A stretch of 64,000 bases of DNA from Pegoplata infirma (taxonomy: Eukaryota > Arthropoda > Insecta > Diptera > Anthomyiidae), in contig OY992537.1 in assembly GCA_963921195.1 (NCBI GenBank), positions 97,422,736 through 97,486,735 of the forward strand, read 5' to 3'. The notes under the pieces are model-generated. The model was given only the letters and a program-made list of their open reading frames with translations, did no database searches and was not told where the DNA came from. Positions 63,370-64,000 of this stretch are shown here, piece after piece. Both the position numbers and the translations under genes were made by a program. How positions within the stretch are numbered: position 1 is the stretch's first letter; the number at the start of each line of letters is the position of its first letter.

Positions 63370-63779
63370 GGTAAAAATAACAGAAAAATCACTAATTTTT
63401 TTAAGGTTTTTGTAGGTTTTTTTTTTTAATTTGTTGGTAAAAAAAATTAAAGAAACGCAATTTTTGTTATGTTATTTATTTTAGAAAATTTAATCAACAG
63501 TAGAAAAAAATAATAAATACTGTGCTGGTTTTCAATTGTTTAATGATTGTGATTTTTCTTTATGCTAGTACAATTAGAAATGATTTTGTAAATCATCTCA
63601 AATTGTACTAGCATAAAGAAATATCAGAAAATCATCTCAACTTACCATGGTAAGTTTTTGTAGTGTGAACGTGGGGTTAAAAGATTTTTCATTAGTCTTT
63701 GAATACAAAATATTTTGAGTGTATTCATGGATTCGGCCTATTCGAATTTAAAATTTTTAATTACTATTTTTTAACAATT
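63370..63779. other. Intergenic or intronic sequence with a hairpin
   Basis: Upstream region of the second nuclease-like gene. A 21-bp stem (tttctttatgctagtacaat at 63555; inverse at 63601-63621) encloses a 25-base loop. A palindrome cttaccatggtaag lies at about 63641-63654. From about 63718 it is homologous to 27598 onward (tatccatggattcggcc). Confidence 0.55.
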
Positions 63780-63798
63780 ATTTTTCTTTTTAATAGAG
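63780..63798 (+). promoter_or_regulatory. Predicted 3' splice acceptor before the second family member
   Basis: tttttctttttaatagag ends at AG 63797-63798, 17 bases before the ATG. This exactly parallels 27655-27682. Confidence 0.55.
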
Positions 63799-63815
63799 CT
63801 CAATATCATAGCATC

Positions 63816-64000
63816 ATGTCGGAAATCAAACAACAAATATCGGATATGGATAATCACAAATCTGACCGGAAACTTCTACCAACTCCTAGCTACATATCAA
63901 ATAATGACTTCAATGAGTTTCCAAATATTAGCCATTTTTTGGAATTGCTTGTTCGAGATGCAGAAATAAATGTCAAACATGTTGGAAACACTTATCGATT
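63816..64000 (+). CDS. Second nuclease-like family member, 5' part (cut by window end)
   Basis: 61 codons are visible and open to the edge. It starts MSEIKQQ like the protein at 27700 and aligns throughout: FPNI..FLELLVRD.EIN.K..GN..R matches module 1 residues 32-60. There is a small indel near residue 10 (extra MDN). Leader and splice acceptor are conserved too, so this is a paralogue from a segmental duplication rather than a processed copy. The catalytic region lies beyond the window, so whether it keeps D..ExK or two modules is unknown. Confidence 0.8.
   Translation, partial: MSEIKQQISDMDNHKSDRKLLPTPSYISNNDFNEFPNISHFLELLVRDAEINVKHVGNTYR

Overview
The window looks like a very AT-rich, transposon-saturated piece of an insect nuclear genome, most likely a fly (Diptera). 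The clues are an intact animal-type LINE ORF, several copies of an INE-1/DINE-1-like repeat with its boundary hairpin and the gtccgtccgtctgtct-type motif, hAT, Tc1/mariner-like, PIF/Harbinger-like and Helitron non-autonomous elements, and an intron acceptor in front of an AT-rich host-like gene. I see no prokaryotic features, no rRNA genes, no convincing functional tRNA gene and no CRISPR. The species call is an inference.

Coding content is small. (1) 20299-23232 is an uninterrupted non-LTR retrotransposon endonuclease/reverse transcriptase whose endonuclease domain has an apparent internal deletion. (2) 27700-29574 encodes a 624-aa protein made of two tandem copies of a ~310-aa module. Each module ends in what I read as a PD-(D/E)XK nuclease-like core (D...E-x-K) and both cores keep the candidate catalytic residues. 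A 3' splice site sits just upstream. (3) 63816-64000 is the start of a second gene of this family, cut by the window edge, with the same upstream intron end and leader. These two genes, about 36 kb apart, are the most novel biology here. Everything between them reads as transposon or satellite.

Layout. 1-5336: a hAT element with nested insertions, a palindromic hAT element and a decayed minisatellite. 5337-12541: TA-target MITEs carrying tRNA-like sequences, a giant foldback whose arms are 21-bp satellites, a palindromic hAT element, INE-like debris and a CCCAG-ended element. 12593-16548: a hAT element holding five or more other insertions. 16549-20298: INE-like repeats and insertions. 20299-24300: the LINE. 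24300-30350: the nuclease-like gene flanked by minisatellite, repeat and MITEs. 30350-34273: INE-like and satellite sequence. 34274-47098: one nested block inserted into the satellite (tandem P1/P2, then the CCCGAG element, a CATATATG foldback, two back-to-back palindromic hATs, a CCCGGG element, and a pogo-like relic). 47099-48330: the rest of the satellite. 48559-52242: a Russian-doll MITE. 52245-63367: a CCCGGC-ended element containing a hAT MITE, a MITE with three tRNA-like units and a 7-kb non-autonomous Helitron filled with a ~125-155 bp repeat array. 63370-64000: the second family member.

Many element boundaries were fixed by matching terminal inverted repeats with target-site duplications, and several by an uninterrupted copy elsewhere in the window (an 'empty site'). 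Family names for non-autonomous elements rest on termini and duplication length only, because no transposase gene is present except a pogo-like C-terminal relic.
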